Shown here in pieces: positions 1 to 8,468 of a DNA stretch of 49,399 bases. The translations under genes were made by a program, and so were the position numbers. Numbering within the stretch: position 1 is the first letter of the stretch; every line of letters begins with the position of its first letter. The notes below the pieces were generated by a model, which saw nothing but the letters and a program-made list of their open reading frames with translations, was not told the DNA's origin and ran no database searches. This DNA comes from an uncultured Verrucomicrobia subdivision 3 bacterium (GTDB lineage Bacteria > Verrucomicrobiota > Verrucomicrobiia > Limisphaerales > UBA11358), in NCBI GenBank assembly GCA_903820285.1, contig CAIJGS010000106.1, positions 1 through 49,399 of the forward strand. The letters are read 5' to 3'.

Positions 1-9
1 AACTCGTTT

Positions 10-1155
10 ATGGAATTGAACAATGACGAAATTCGCCGTTATTCGCGGCATCTGATCCTGCCGGAAGTCGGTTTGTCCGGTCAAAAGAAAATCAAAGGCA
101 CCAGCGTGCTGTGCATTGGCGCCGGCGGCCTCGGCTCGCCCATCGCCATGTATCTGGCGGCGGCGGGCATTGGCAAGATCGGCATCGTGGATTTCGACAC
201 GGTGGATTACTCCAATCTCCAGCGCCAGATTCTCCATACCGACGCCGATGTGGGCCGTTCCAAGGCCGAGTCCGCCAAGGAAACCATCCACGGCATCAAT
301 CCGAATTGCGAAGTCGTGATCCATAACACACGCATCTCCTCCGAGAACGCCCTGGATATCATCCGCCCGTACGACATTGTCGTGGACGGCACCGACAATT
401 TCCCGACCCGCTACCTGACCAATGACGCCTGCGTGATTCTGAAGAAGCCGAATGTGTATGGCTCCATCTTCCGCTTCGAAGGTCAGGCTAGCGTGTTCGC
501 TCCGCACCTCGGCGGACCTTGCTACCGCTGTCTTTATCCCGAACCCCCGCCGCCCGGCATGGTGCCGAGCTGCGCGGAGGGCGGTGTGCTTGGCGTGCTG
601 CCCGGCATTATCGGCTGCATTCAGGCCACGGAAATTCTCAAGCTGGCCATCGGCAAGGGCAACCTGCTGACTGGCCGTCTGCTCCTCTTCAATGCGCTGG
701 ACATGAAGTTTCGCGAACTGAAGCTGCGCCGCGATCCCCAATGCCCCGTCTGCGGCGATCATCCCACTATCACCGAACTGATCGATTACGAGCAGTTCTG
801 CGGCATCGTTCCGGAACCCGAAAACACCGGCAACCCGGATGAAGTGACCGTGCAAGACATGAAGAAGGCGCTGGATAATCCGGCGCTCGGCATCAAGGTC
901 GTTGACGTGCGCGAAGCTGACGAATATGAAATCGCCAAGGTTGCCGGCGTGCCGCTGCTGCCGCTGAGCGAGCTGGCCAGCCGCTTCACCGAACTGGACC
1001 CGAATACGCAGTATTATCTGCATTGCAAAGCTGGGGTACGTTCGCTCAAAGCCCTGAACTTCCTGCGCCAGCAGGGTTTTAAATATGTCAAAAGCGTGAA
1101 GGGTGGCATCAGCGCCTGGTCGGATGAAATCGACCGCAACGTCCCGCGCTACTGA
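10..1155 (+). CDS. moeB: MoeB/ThiF-type adenylyltransferase with C-terminal rhodanese domain
   Basis: This 381-residue protein probably activates the C-terminal glycine of a ubiquitin-like sulfur carrier (MoaD or ThiS type) by adenylation, and its rhodanese domain can supply sulfur. The sequence shows a nucleotide-binding glycine loop at G37-AGGLG, an acidic FD-x-V-D motif shortly after it, and two zinc-binding CxxC pairs (C171/C174 and C245/C248). The conserved cysteine after the crossover loop is C188, in PSCAEGG. The rhodanese domain spans about 280-381, with the persulfide cysteine C339 in HCKAGVRS. This is the MoeZ/MoeBR arrangement known from molybdopterin, thiamine and cysteine biosynthesis, and sequence alone does not say which carrier it serves. 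No carrier gene lies downstream; it may lie before the window. No clear ribosome-binding site precedes the ATG. A strong terminator follows. Confidence 0.9.
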   Translation: MELNNDEIRRYSRHLILPEVGLSGQKKIKGTSVLCIGAGGLGSPIAMYLAAAGIGKIGIVDFDTVDYSNLQRQILHTDADVGRSKAESAKETIHGINPNCEVVIHNTRISSENALDIIRPYDIVVDGTDNFPTRYLTNDACVILKKPNVYGSIFRFEGQASVFAPHLGGPCYRCLYPEPPPPGMVPSCAEGGVLGVLPGIIGCIQATEILKLAIGKGNLLTGRLLLFNALDMKFRELKLRRDPQCPVCGDHPTITELIDYEQFCGIVPEPENTGNPDEVTVQDMKKALDNPALGIKVVDVREADEYEIAKVAGVPLLPLSELASRFTELDPNTQYYLHCKAGVRSLKALNFLRQQGFKYVKSVKGGISAWSDEIDRNVPRY

Positions 1156-1174
1156 GTTAGCCGATCATTAAACA

Positions 1175-1206
1175 AAAATCCCCGGCTGGAAACGGCCGGG
1201 GATTTT
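1175..1206 (+). terminator. Intrinsic terminator after moeB
   Basis: A perfect 12-bp inverted repeat (AAAATCCCCGGC / GCCGGGGATTTT) encloses an 8-base loop and ends in a T run. It starts about 20 bases after the moeB stop codon. The A and T ends are symmetrical, so it could act in both directions. Confidence 0.85.
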
Positions 1207-1534
1207 GCTTTTCACCACCAGCACGCAGCAACATGTTGGCCGCAAACAGGCTGTCGAATTTGCGCCAAATTGTCACTACTCCCCCATCACCCGAAAGAGT
1301 TGGCCAGTGCCAGCCGGGAGTAACCCTCGAAAACATTGGCAAAAATGCTGAATAAACCCGGGGTTTTCCGGATAAATGGCGCTATTTGTGCCTGATTATC
1401 TCGTGCTGAATAACGATCTGCCTCAGTTGCCCACTTGACCGACGGGCATCCATGCATTAAGGTGACCATCAAGGTTCGGGCAATTCTGCCCGGCCATCCG
1501 TATCAAGGAGAAATTTCCCCATTTCCTAAAAGTT
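1207..1534. other. Intergenic region without a recognisable gene
   Basis: This is the only gene-free stretch longer than 300 bases. I see no convincing ORF, tRNA or riboswitch. Possible elements are a short GGGCA/TGCCC hairpin near 1478-1491 and an AAGGAG-like stretch near 1504-1510. The latter is about 25 bases before the next ATG, too far to be a normal ribosome-binding site. Confidence 0.4.
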
Positions 1535-2452
1535 ATGAAAACTGGATACCTTATTGACATGGACGGAGTCATTTACCGGGAGAATCATTTGATTCCCGGC
1601 GCGGCTGACTTTGTCCGCGCGCTCGTGTCTACCGGCACGCCGTTTCTGTTTCTCACGAACAATTCCGCGCCTACGCCCGAAGATTTGGCAGTGCGGCTGA
1701 ACCATCTGGGCGTGCACGGCCTCTCGGCCAGGCATTTTTACACCTCCGCGCTGAACACGGCGGAGTTCCTCAGCGAGAATGATCCCTCGTGTACCGTGTT
1801 TGTGATTGGCGAAGGCGGATTGCTCACCGCGCTGCATGAGCGCAAAATCGCCAGCGACGCCATCCGGCCCCATTACGTGGTCGTGGGCGAAGGCAGCACC
1901 ACCATGGAACGCCTCGCCAAGGCGCATGAATGCATCGAGCGCGGCGCCCGCCTGCTCGCCACCAATCCGGATAACTGGTGCCCGGTCTCGAGTGAAAAAA
2001 CCCGTCCCGGCGCCGGCGCCACGGCCGCCTTTCTGGAGGCCAGCACCGGCCGCCGCGCGTATTATCTCGGCAAGCCCAACGGCTATATGTTCCACCGCGC
2101 CCGCCGCAAACTTGCAGAACTCGCCCTCACCGAACCCGAAAACGTGGTAATGATTGGCGATACCATGGAGACGGACATCCGCGGCGCGTTCGAGGCCGGA
2201 ATGCAATCCTACCTGGTGCTCAGCGGGTCCACCCAGTTTGAAAACGTCGGTGATTATGTATATCACCCCACACGCATTCTGCAGACGGTTGCCGATCTGG
2301 TGGAAGAAATCCAGACCGGCGTGCCTTCCGACCGGATGGATAGCCCGATTTTCCATTCCGATGGTTTTCACAGCAACAAGGCGGGCAACCGGCATCAGAC
2401 GGATATCTTCGCCTTTCACAAACCGCGTCCCCGCCCGGCGATGACGAAGTAA
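1535..2452 (+). CDS. HAD-IIA (NagD-like) sugar-phosphate phosphatase
   Basis: The 305-residue product is a HAD-superfamily subclass IIA phosphatase of the NagD/Pho13 type. These enzymes dephosphorylate small phosphometabolites through an aspartyl-phosphate intermediate. Motif I is DMDGV (nucleophile D8, acid/base D10) at the extreme N-terminus, motif II is FLTNNS, the motif III lysine is K180 in LGKPNGYMF, and motif IV is GDTMETD (D209, D214). The cap lies between motifs II and III, as in subclass IIA. The last 40 residues or so form a polar tail absent from typical 250-265-residue NagD proteins. There is no signal peptide, so it is cytoplasmic. The substrate cannot be inferred. It is followed after 76 bases by the comB-like gene in the same direction, and the two may be co-transcribed. 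Confidence 0.88.
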   Translation: MKTGYLIDMDGVIYRENHLIPGAADFVRALVSTGTPFLFLTNNSAPTPEDLAVRLNHLGVHGLSARHFYTSALNTAEFLSENDPSCTVFVIGEGGLLTALHERKIASDAIRPHYVVVGEGSTTMERLAKAHECIERGARLLATNPDNWCPVSSEKTRPGAGATAAFLEASTGRRAYYLGKPNGYMFHRARRKLAELALTEPENVVMIGDTMETDIRGAFEAGMQSYLVLSGSTQFENVGDYVYHPTRILQTVADLVEEIQTGVPSDRMDSPIFHSDGFHSNKAGNRHQTDIFAFHKPRPRPAMTK

Positions 2453-2528
2453 CTGCGGGCGGCGACGGGGTTGACAGATCGCACTCGACAAGCGGATTCG
2501 CCGCGCCGCATCCTTGCGGTGAATTCGC

Positions 2529-3269
2529 ATGAAACTTGACGCCATTCTATCGCCTGCCGAACTGCCCGCGCTGGCCCGCCGCGACCTGCGCCCGACGGTG
2601 TGCGTGGTTTTTGATATTCTCCGCGCCACCAGCACATTTGTGACGGCCCTGCATCATGGTGCGGCGGCAATTATTCCGGTGAGCGAAATCAGCGAAGCCG
2701 TGGTGTTGCGCCAGAAGCATCCGGACTGCCTGCTGGCCGGCGAACGTGATGGCGTGAAGATTAGTGCCGCGCAAAGCGGCGGGGTGGATTTTGACCTCGG
2801 CAATTCGCCGCGCGAATTCACGCCGGCAACGGTGCGTGGCAAAACCATTGTCAGCACCACTACAAATGGCACCCGCGCCTTGCGCGCCTGTACCGGTGCC
2901 CAGGCAGTGCTGGCTGGCTCCTTTCTCAATCTCGCCGCCACGGCCACCTATTTGCAACGGCTGACCCCGGCGGAAATCCTGCTGGTCTGCGCCGGCACAG
3001 GGGAAGGGGTGGCGCTCGAAGATGTGCTGGCGGCCGGTGCGCTGGCGGAACAATTAAGCGGAAAATGTTCGGATGCCATACAGATTGCCCGGCAGATGTA
3101 TGCCGGTGCCCAGGCCAATCTGACCGCGGCGTTGGGCAGTTCACAAAACGGCGCGCGGCTGTGCGCCATTCCCGAGTTGCGTGAGGATGTCGCCTATTGT
3201 GCCCGCCGCGACAGCGTGTCACTTATCGCGATAACCGATGCCAGCGGCCGGTTGCACGCTCAAGCGTAG
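2529..3269 (+). CDS. comB: 2-phosphosulfolactate phosphatase family protein (ComB-like)
   Basis: This 246-residue cytoplasmic protein matches the ComB family. In methanogens the family hydrolyses 2-phosphosulfolactate to sulfolactate in coenzyme M biosynthesis, and it is also found in many bacteria without coenzyme M. Seen in the sequence are the N-terminal VFDILRATST segment typical of the family, the acidic LAGERDGVKI stretch, the STTTNGTRAL motif near residue 110, and VCAGTGEGVALEDVLAAGAL near 155-175. The length fits the family (about 230-250 residues). The ATG at 2529 is used because the conserved core starts about 15 residues after it. No other sulfolactate or coenzyme M gene lies nearby, so the physiological substrate is uncertain. 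It is convergent with the barrel gene, with a gap of 13 bases. Confidence 0.85.
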   Translation: MKLDAILSPAELPALARRDLRPTVCVVFDILRATSTFVTALHHGAAAIIPVSEISEAVVLRQKHPDCLLAGERDGVKISAAQSGGVDFDLGNSPREFTPATVRGKTIVSTTTNGTRALRACTGAQAVLAGSFLNLAATATYLQRLTPAEILLVCAGTGEGVALEDVLAAGALAEQLSGKCSDAIQIARQMYAGAQANLTAALGSSQNGARLCAIPELREDVAYCARRDSVSLIAITDASGRLHAQA

Positions 3270-3282
3270 GTATTTCCAAACT

Positions 3283-4308
3283 TCAAAACCGCACGGTGAG
3301 ATTCAGTCCGCCGCCGAGATCCAGCTTGTCGTAATTCTGCGCGTAGAATCCGTCGGTATTCAGGGTGTCGTACCCGGCGAAGGCGCGGAAGGTCACATTG
3401 GCGGTGACCGGGCAATAGAGGGTCAGCCCCAGCGAGTGGAGGTAATCCGTCCGCTGAATGTCCGTATAATGCGTGTATTGAAACCGGTAAAACGGCTGCA
3501 AAACGGCATGCTGACACAGCCGCCAGCTGCCGACGAGCACAAGGCTATGATCGGTGCGGTCATTGTAACCGGTGGAATAGCTGCCGGGTGGCAACATGGT
3601 TTTGGTCCCGCGATAATCACCTTCGTAGCCAAGTGAAATTGCGGTGTTTTCGGATAGGGTAAAACTCCGGCGAAACGACCAGTGCGGCACGTATTCCCGG
3701 TAAAATTCACTGTAATCGGATGAGTCCAGCAGGCGTCGGAAATCCAGGCCAGCTGCGAACACCCAGTTCGCCCGCCGCCAGGTAATATCTCCAAAGGCGG
3801 TGGAGGCGTTGAAATTAAAGGCATCCAGACCGACATTCCGGATGGAACTGGTGTGCGAATCAAACACCGTCAGGCTGTCAGCACCCGCGAGGTCGTAGTT
3901 GAACCATTGATGTTGGTAGCCGGCCCGCCAGGCCAGTTCGCCACCCGCGAAAGCGGCAGGCGCGGGCGCGAGGGCGGCCTGCACGGTGCTGACCAGTACG
4001 TCCGCTCCCTGCTTACCCTGGCTGGCGAGGAACATGTTGTCAGTGTAAAAATACTGGGCATCACCGTAGGCCTCGAAGAGGGTGCGACGATGACGGGGTT
4101 GGAGAACAGATTGCGGGCCAACGTCATCGGCTTCGCCAGAATAGAGTTCCGGGACACTGTTGGTGCCGCCCAAGGCCTGGGCGGATTCCTGAAGTTCGCG
4201 GCGTTGCTGCACGGTGTCCACCTGCTGATTGGCGCCGGAGAGTTGGGCGTACACCGAGGGGGTGGTCAGGGCCAGACAGACCGCCAAGCCGGAAATTCGA
4301 GTTTGCAT
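3283..4308 (-). CDS. Predicted outer-membrane beta-barrel protein
   Basis: I do not recognise a named family. The 341-residue product starts with a signal peptide ending near VYA-Q (about residue 21). A polar linker follows, then from about residue 80 many short alternating hydrophobic/aromatic stretches typical of transmembrane beta strands (for example AWRAGYQHQWFNYD and ISLGYEGDYRG). It ends in LNLTVRF; a terminal phenylalanine is the classic outer-membrane insertion signal. It lies 45 bases downstream of the second FecR gene in the same direction and is probably co-transcribed with the FecR pair. That suggests an outer-membrane partner or target of the FecR/cyclase module. It could instead be a small porin of unrelated function. 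Confidence 0.7.
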   Translation of the reverse strand: MQTRISGLAVCLALTTPSVYAQLSGANQQVDTVQQRRELQESAQALGGTNSVPELYSGEADDVGPQSVLQPRHRRTLFEAYGDAQYFYTDNMFLASQGKQGADVLVSTVQAALAPAPAAFAGGELAWRAGYQHQWFNYDLAGADSLTVFDSHTSSIRNVGLDAFNFNASTAFGDITWRRANWVFAAGLDFRRLLDSSDYSEFYREYVPHWSFRRSFTLSENTAISLGYEGDYRGTKTMLPPGSYSTGYNDRTDHSLVLVGSWRLCQHAVLQPFYRFQYTHYTDIQRTDYLHSLGLTLYCPVTANVTFRAFAGYDTLNTDGFYAQNYDKLDLGGGLNLTVRF

Positions 4309-4353
4309 GGGTTTATTATGAGGATTTTAATCGGATGAATCAAACGGCCGAAA

Positions 4354-5256
4354 TCACGGTGGCTGATTGGACCCTGGCTGATAATTACTAATTGGCACCA
4401 ATCCGGAGCCACCGGAGCTGCCGGGTGTGGGCGAACCTGAATTGGCCTGCCCGCTACCGTAGAGGGATTCGATCTGGCTCGGCGTGATGGGTGCGGGGAT
4501 GGCAACCTGATAGGTGCCATGCTCCTGGGCATCCAGTCCATTACCCGGCACAGGTGGAAACAGGTAGGCATCGGCCGGCCGGCCGGTGTCGGTCAGGCTG
4601 CCGGAGGTGAGCTGGGCGGTTTGATCGTGAATGGCCCGGAAGATGAAGGGCAGCGAGGAAAGTTCATGCGAAAAGCCGTTGATCAATAGCGAACCGCTGA
4701 CGAGTTTCGCGAGATTGATGTCCAATATTGGGCTGAACCGGGTGCCACCGGGCAGTACATAAACCATCTGGCCGGCGTGAAGCACCGCGGACTGGCCATT
4801 GGCGAGCGTCACGCTGCCTTCGCCTTCCAGTAGAATCACCTTGAATCCGTCGTCGATGGTGGAGGAGACAATCAATGTAGTGCCGAGCACCGCCGCCGCC
4901 GCGCCACCAGATCTGATGGTGCCGCCGCCCAGACCTTTGGGGGAATGAAACAGCAGATTGCCCTTTTCCAGGTTCAGGGTGCGGCCCTGGTCTGCGAAGG
5001 AAAAGACCGTGTTCGCCCCGACGCGGGTGATGGTTTTATCCGCCGCCATCAGTTCAGCCCGCGATTGTGATCCGGTGCGGACCCGGTCGGGTGCCTTGAG
5101 GAGGACAGACATTTTGGACGGGGTGGCGGAACCGTCGGGAGTCAGCGTACTGACATCATTGATGACTTCGGTAAAGGTGCTTTCAGTCAGGGGAGCGGCG
5201 GCACCGCCGAACTGGCAAACAAGATATACCGCCAGAATAAGAAGGTTTGTTTTCAT
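4354..5256 (-). CDS. FecR-domain envelope protein, copy A
   Basis: This 300-residue exported protein has a signal peptide (about residues 1-19, ending in GGAAAP) and a FecR-type beta-rich domain at about 60-175. Visible family features are the RVRTGSQSRAEL entry, the VGANTVFSF strand, LNLEKGNLLFHSPKG, and LLEGEGSVTLANG followed by LHAGQMVYV. In classical systems FecR domains are periplasmic sensor/anti-sigma modules; stand-alone exported versions like this are common in other phyla, and their role is unknown. The C-terminal 60 residues are proline/glycine/serine-rich and disordered. It is about 75% identical over its core to copy B immediately upstream. The order copy B, copy A, barrel suggests one transcript. 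No sigma factor gene is nearby. Confidence 0.82.
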   Translation of the reverse strand: MKTNLLILAVYLVCQFGGAAAPLTESTFTEVINDVSTLTPDGSATPSKMSVLLKAPDRVRTGSQSRAELMAADKTITRVGANTVFSFADQGRTLNLEKGNLLFHSPKGLGGGTIRSGGAAAAVLGTTLIVSSTIDDGFKVILLEGEGSVTLANGQSAVLHAGQMVYVLPGGTRFSPILDINLAKLVSGSLLINGFSHELSSLPFIFRAIHDQTAQLTSGSLTDTGRPADAYLFPPVPGNGLDAQEHGTYQVAIPAPITPSQIESLYGSGQANSGSPTPGSSGGSGLVPISNYQPGSNQPP

Positions 5257-5294
5257 GCCGTATGTCTGCTAATCTAGCCCCGCTCGCCGCTACT

Positions 5295-5311
5295 CGCAAC
5301 CAATTGTTACT
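5295..5311 (-). promoter_or_regulatory. Conserved upstream element of FecR copy A
   Basis: The 17-mer CGCAACCAATTGTTACT (plus-strand reading) lies 39 bases upstream of the start codon. It matches the element upstream of FecR copy B at 16 of 17 positions, at nearly the same distance. It is part of a longer similar leader and may be a promoter or operator copied with the gene. Confidence 0.4.
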
Positions 5312-5452
5312 GGCCGGCAAACCGGCTGGCAATCATTCCGGCCGCGCACATCGGCGGTACATCGGCAGTCAGTTAAATATCGGCTGCCATACTCAATTCA
5401 AAAGCCTGTTTCTCATGCTGGTTTAAACATATCACACTGCCAGTCAGACTGG

Positions 5453-6286
5453 TCACGGTGCAGAGTACTCACGACCGCCTGCTTCGCCGACAATTTGCGT
5501 GCCACCAGCGACCATCAACGTCGAGGACATATCCGTTTGATAAGCCCCATGATCCTGGGCATCCAAGCCGTTGCCTGGCATCCGTTGGCGAAGGTAATTA
5601 TCTGCCATCAGTCCAGTATCGGCGAGTCCGCCGGCGGCAATCTGCGCGTTTTGATCGTGAATTGCCGTTTGAATGAGCGGGAGCGAGGAGAGGTCATGGG
5701 AAAATCCATTGATTAAATGCGAGCCACCCACCAGCTTGCCAAGATTAATTTTAAGCGTCGCACTGAATTTGGTCCCCCCCGGTGAAACATATACCATCTG
5801 GCCGGCCAGGAGCACCACCGACTGGCCATTTGCCAGCGATACGCTGCCCTTGCCTTCCAGTAATATGACTTTAAACCCACCATGCGAAGTGCAGGAAACC
5901 ATCAGGGTGGTTCCCAGTACCGCCGCCGACGCACCGCCGGATTTAATGGTGCCGCCGCCCAACCCTTTGGGTGTATGAAAGAGGAGACTGCCCTGTTCCA
6001 GATTCAAGGTGCGACCGTGATCGGCAAAGGAAAATACTGTATTGGCACCCACGCGGGTGATGGTTTTGTCGGGGGCAGTCAGTTCCGCGCGGGATAGGGG
6101 TCCGGTACGCACCCGGTCCGGTGATTTCAACACGTCAGCCAATTTGGCGGAGTTGGCCGAGCCATCCGGAGTCAGTGTGTTGACCTGCTGGATTACCTCG
6201 GTGAAGGTGCTTTCGGTAAGGGGATCGGCCAAGACTAAGAACTGGCATACGAAATATAACGTCAAAATATGAAACGTTGTCTTCAT
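5453..6286 (-). CDS. FecR-domain envelope protein, copy B
   Basis: This 277-residue paralogue of the following gene has a signal peptide of about 20 residues ending near LVLADP and the same FecR-type core at about 60-175 (RVRTGPLSRAEL, VGANTVFSF, LNLEQGSLLFHTPKG, LLEGKGSVSLANG). The strongest divergence from copy A is in the C-terminal 50 residues, which here are shorter. A 196-base gap containing a duplicated leader separates the copies, so this is a tandem duplication that included the upstream region. Its start lies 67 bases from the divergent CHASE2 cyclase start, so the two may share regulatory DNA. By context it is a periplasmic component of a cyclase-linked envelope module; that role is inferred. 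Confidence 0.82.
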   Translation of the reverse strand: MKTTFHILTLYFVCQFLVLADPLTESTFTEVIQQVNTLTPDGSANSAKLADVLKSPDRVRTGPLSRAELTAPDKTITRVGANTVFSFADHGRTLNLEQGSLLFHTPKGLGGGTIKSGGASAAVLGTTLMVSCTSHGGFKVILLEGKGSVSLANGQSVVLLAGQMVYVSPGGTKFSATLKINLGKLVGGSHLINGFSHDLSSLPLIQTAIHDQNAQIAAGGLADTGLMADNYLRQRMPGNGLDAQDHGAYQTDMSSTLMVAGGTQIVGEAGGREYSAP

Positions 6287-6326
6287 GCCTTAATGCAATT
6301 AGACTGTAGCCGTCCGCCGCCGATTT

Positions 6327-6343
6327 CGCAACTAATTGTTACT
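6327..6343. promoter_or_regulatory. Conserved element between FecR copy B and the cyclase
   Basis: CGCAACTAATTGTTACT lies 41 bases upstream of FecR copy B and 11 bases upstream of the divergent cyclase ATG. It matches the element before FecR copy A except at one base. Its position between divergent genes makes it a candidate shared operator. Confidence 0.4.
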
Positions 6344-6353
6344 AAGTAATTAA

Positions 6354-8462
6354 ATGGTTGAAAAACATTCCAGTCAATTTCACCTGCGCCGGACCTTGGT
6401 GGTGACCGTGTTATGTGCGGTGGTGACGATCCTGGTGCTGCTGGTGGAATTCTGCGGGCCGGTGGCTGTGCAAGCACCGCTGAATGATGCGGAGAATTAT
6501 TTTCAGGATTTCTTCAGCCGCCATGGACGGTTTACGCCGGCCAATACAAATCTTGTTCTGATCGGGATTGACCGGCCCAGCTATGACGACGTCATCCTGC
6601 CGGCTGAGGCGCAGAATGATCCCGTGCTGGCCGCGTTGCGCGGACGGTTTCCGTGGCCGCGCAATGTCTGGGCGGCCCTTATCACGCGGCTGACGAAGGC
6701 CGGCGCAAAAGTCGTGGTGCTGGACCTGGTTTTTGCCGCCGAATCCGAAGGTGATGCCGAACTGCGCGCCGTGCTGGATCAAGATGACGGCCGGGTGGTG
6801 ATTGGCAGCGCGCTGAATCGCACCGAATCGGACCGGGGTGGGATGCAAGGTTTGACTACGCCGGTAACGACACTGATACCCGACCAGGCGAACCGGCCGG
6901 GGGCGCTGGATGCGCGGGTCGGTTTTGTCACCATCTGGCCGGATGATGATGATGTGTTCCGACACGCCCGGCTGCGGGCCACCAATCATGAGATGGGCGA
7001 CGTCGTATCCGCACCGCCTGGCGCACTGATCAAGTCGCTGGATGCCCGGGCGTTGGACGACGCGGACGTGACCAATGCCGTCGTGACCGGGGCCGAACAG
7101 CAGCGCATCCGCTTTACGGGTCCGCCCGGGACATGGCCGGTTATTTCGCTGGCGGATGTGCTGACACCCAAACTGTGGGACAGCAATTTTGCCCACGGAA
7201 AAATTTTTCGCGGCAAGATAGTTTTAGTCGGCCCCATGGCAAACATTTTTCAGGATCTTCACCGGACTCCGTTTCAAGAGGAGATGGCCGGACCGGAAAT
7301 CCACCTGAACATCCTTAATTCGGCCTTGGCCGGCGAAGCTTTGCGCGAATCACCGCCGCTGGTCACCGGGGCATTCATTGCGCTGGCCGGTCTGCTGGCG
7401 GCGGCATTATGCCAATACGTGCCGTCACCGCTTCGGCGGCTGGCGGCGATCCTAATCGCCGGTGCGGGCATATTTCTGGTGGTGCGCTTTTCGTTCGATC
7501 ATTTCAATCTCATCTTTCCACTGGTCGGTCCGCTGCTGGTGCTGGTGGTGGCAGGCATCGGGGCGCTGACCTATGATTTTGCCGCAGAACGGCTGGAACG
7601 CATGAAGCTGCGCCACACGATGGGACTGTATTTTTCGCCACGCGTGCTGGATGCCGTGCTGGCGGACCCGGGGTCCATGCGCCCGCGCCGGGCGGAGGTC
7701 ACGCTACTGCTGACCGATCTGCGCAATTCCACGCCACTGGCGGAGGCGCTGGGCCCGCAGGGTATGTTTGATCTGCTGAACCGGGTGTTTGAAGTTCAAA
7801 CGGGTGCCATCATGAGCGAGGAAGGCAACCTGGAACATTTCCTCGGCGACCAGTTTCTCAGTTATTGGGGCGCACCGAAGGCGCAGCCGGACGCCGCCGA
7901 CCGCGCCGAACAGGCCGCGATGAAACTGATCCGGGCGATGGAGGAATTGCGGCAGACACTGTCCCCGGAGATTCAAAAACTATTCGGCTACGGCGTGGCC
8001 CTGCACAGCGGCAACGTGCTGGTGGGCAACAAAGGCTCCGCGCTGCGCCTCGATTACGGGCTGGTAGGCGACACCGTGAACGAGGCGGCGCGCGTGGAGG
8101 CCCTCACAAAATATTACGGTGTGCGCCTGCTGGTCACGCGCACCACCTTCGCGCAGTTCAGTACGCAGGGAACGCGCCGGCTGCTGGATCGCGTGATCGT
8201 CAAGGGCAAGAGCGAGCCGGTGGAATTGTTTGAATGCGAGAATCCGTGTACGGCGGCCCATTACCGGGAAATTTGCACCCGTTACAAAACGGCTTACCAC
8301 GAATATTATCAGGGGCGTTTTGCCGGAGCGCAGGGCGAGTTCGAAAAACTGGCGGCAGAATTTGCCGATGGGCCCTCCAAAGTACTCGCCGAACGCTGCG
8401 CCCTGCTGACCGCCCACCCGCCGGCGAATTGGAATGGCATCTGGAAAATGGAGGCGAAGTAA
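6354..8462 (+). CDS. CHASE2-domain class III adenylate/guanylate cyclase
   Basis: This 702-residue membrane protein has one transmembrane segment (about 13-36), a CHASE2 extracytoplasmic sensor domain (about 37-330), three closely spaced membrane helices (about 335-415) and a cytoplasmic class III cyclase domain (about 445-620). The metal-binding aspartates are present (D455 in LLTDLRNST and D499 in FLGDQF), as are the transition-state residues N576 and R580 in GDTVNEAAR. Both purine-recognition positions are unusual: the usual lysine before the second metal site is H495, and the usual Asp/Thr in the DYxxxGD segment is G569. It should make a cyclic nucleotide in response to an envelope signal, but base specificity and activity are open. 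It is divergent from the FecR pair, a pairing I know from other phyla. Confidence 0.9.
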   Translation: MVEKHSSQFHLRRTLVVTVLCAVVTILVLLVEFCGPVAVQAPLNDAENYFQDFFSRHGRFTPANTNLVLIGIDRPSYDDVILPAEAQNDPVLAALRGRFPWPRNVWAALITRLTKAGAKVVVLDLVFAAESEGDAELRAVLDQDDGRVVIGSALNRTESDRGGMQGLTTPVTTLIPDQANRPGALDARVGFVTIWPDDDDVFRHARLRATNHEMGDVVSAPPGALIKSLDARALDDADVTNAVVTGAEQQRIRFTGPPGTWPVISLADVLTPKLWDSNFAHGKIFRGKIVLVGPMANIFQDLHRTPFQEEMAGPEIHLNILNSALAGEALRESPPLVTGAFIALAGLLAAALCQYVPSPLRRLAAILIAGAGIFLVVRFSFDHFNLIFPLVGPLLVLVVAGIGALTYDFAAERLERMKLRHTMGLYFSPRVLDAVLADPGSMRPRRAEVTLLLTDLRNSTPLAEALGPQGMFDLLNRVFEVQTGAIMSEEGNLEHFLGDQFLSYWGAPKAQPDAADRAEQAAMKLIRAMEELRQTLSPEIQKLFGYGVALHSGNVLVGNKGSALRLDYGLVGDTVNEAARVEALTKYYGVRLLVTRTTFAQFSTQGTRRLLDRVIVKGKSEPVELFECENPCTAAHYREICTRYKTAYHEYYQGRFAGAQGEFEKLAAEFADGPSKVLAERCALLTAHPPANWNGIWKMEAK

Positions 8463-8468
8463 GTTTAT

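Noticed and set aside
1157-1472. Two short minus-strand frames of 61 codons
   Set aside because: One starts within the terminator region, and neither has a ribosome-binding site or recognisable sequence.
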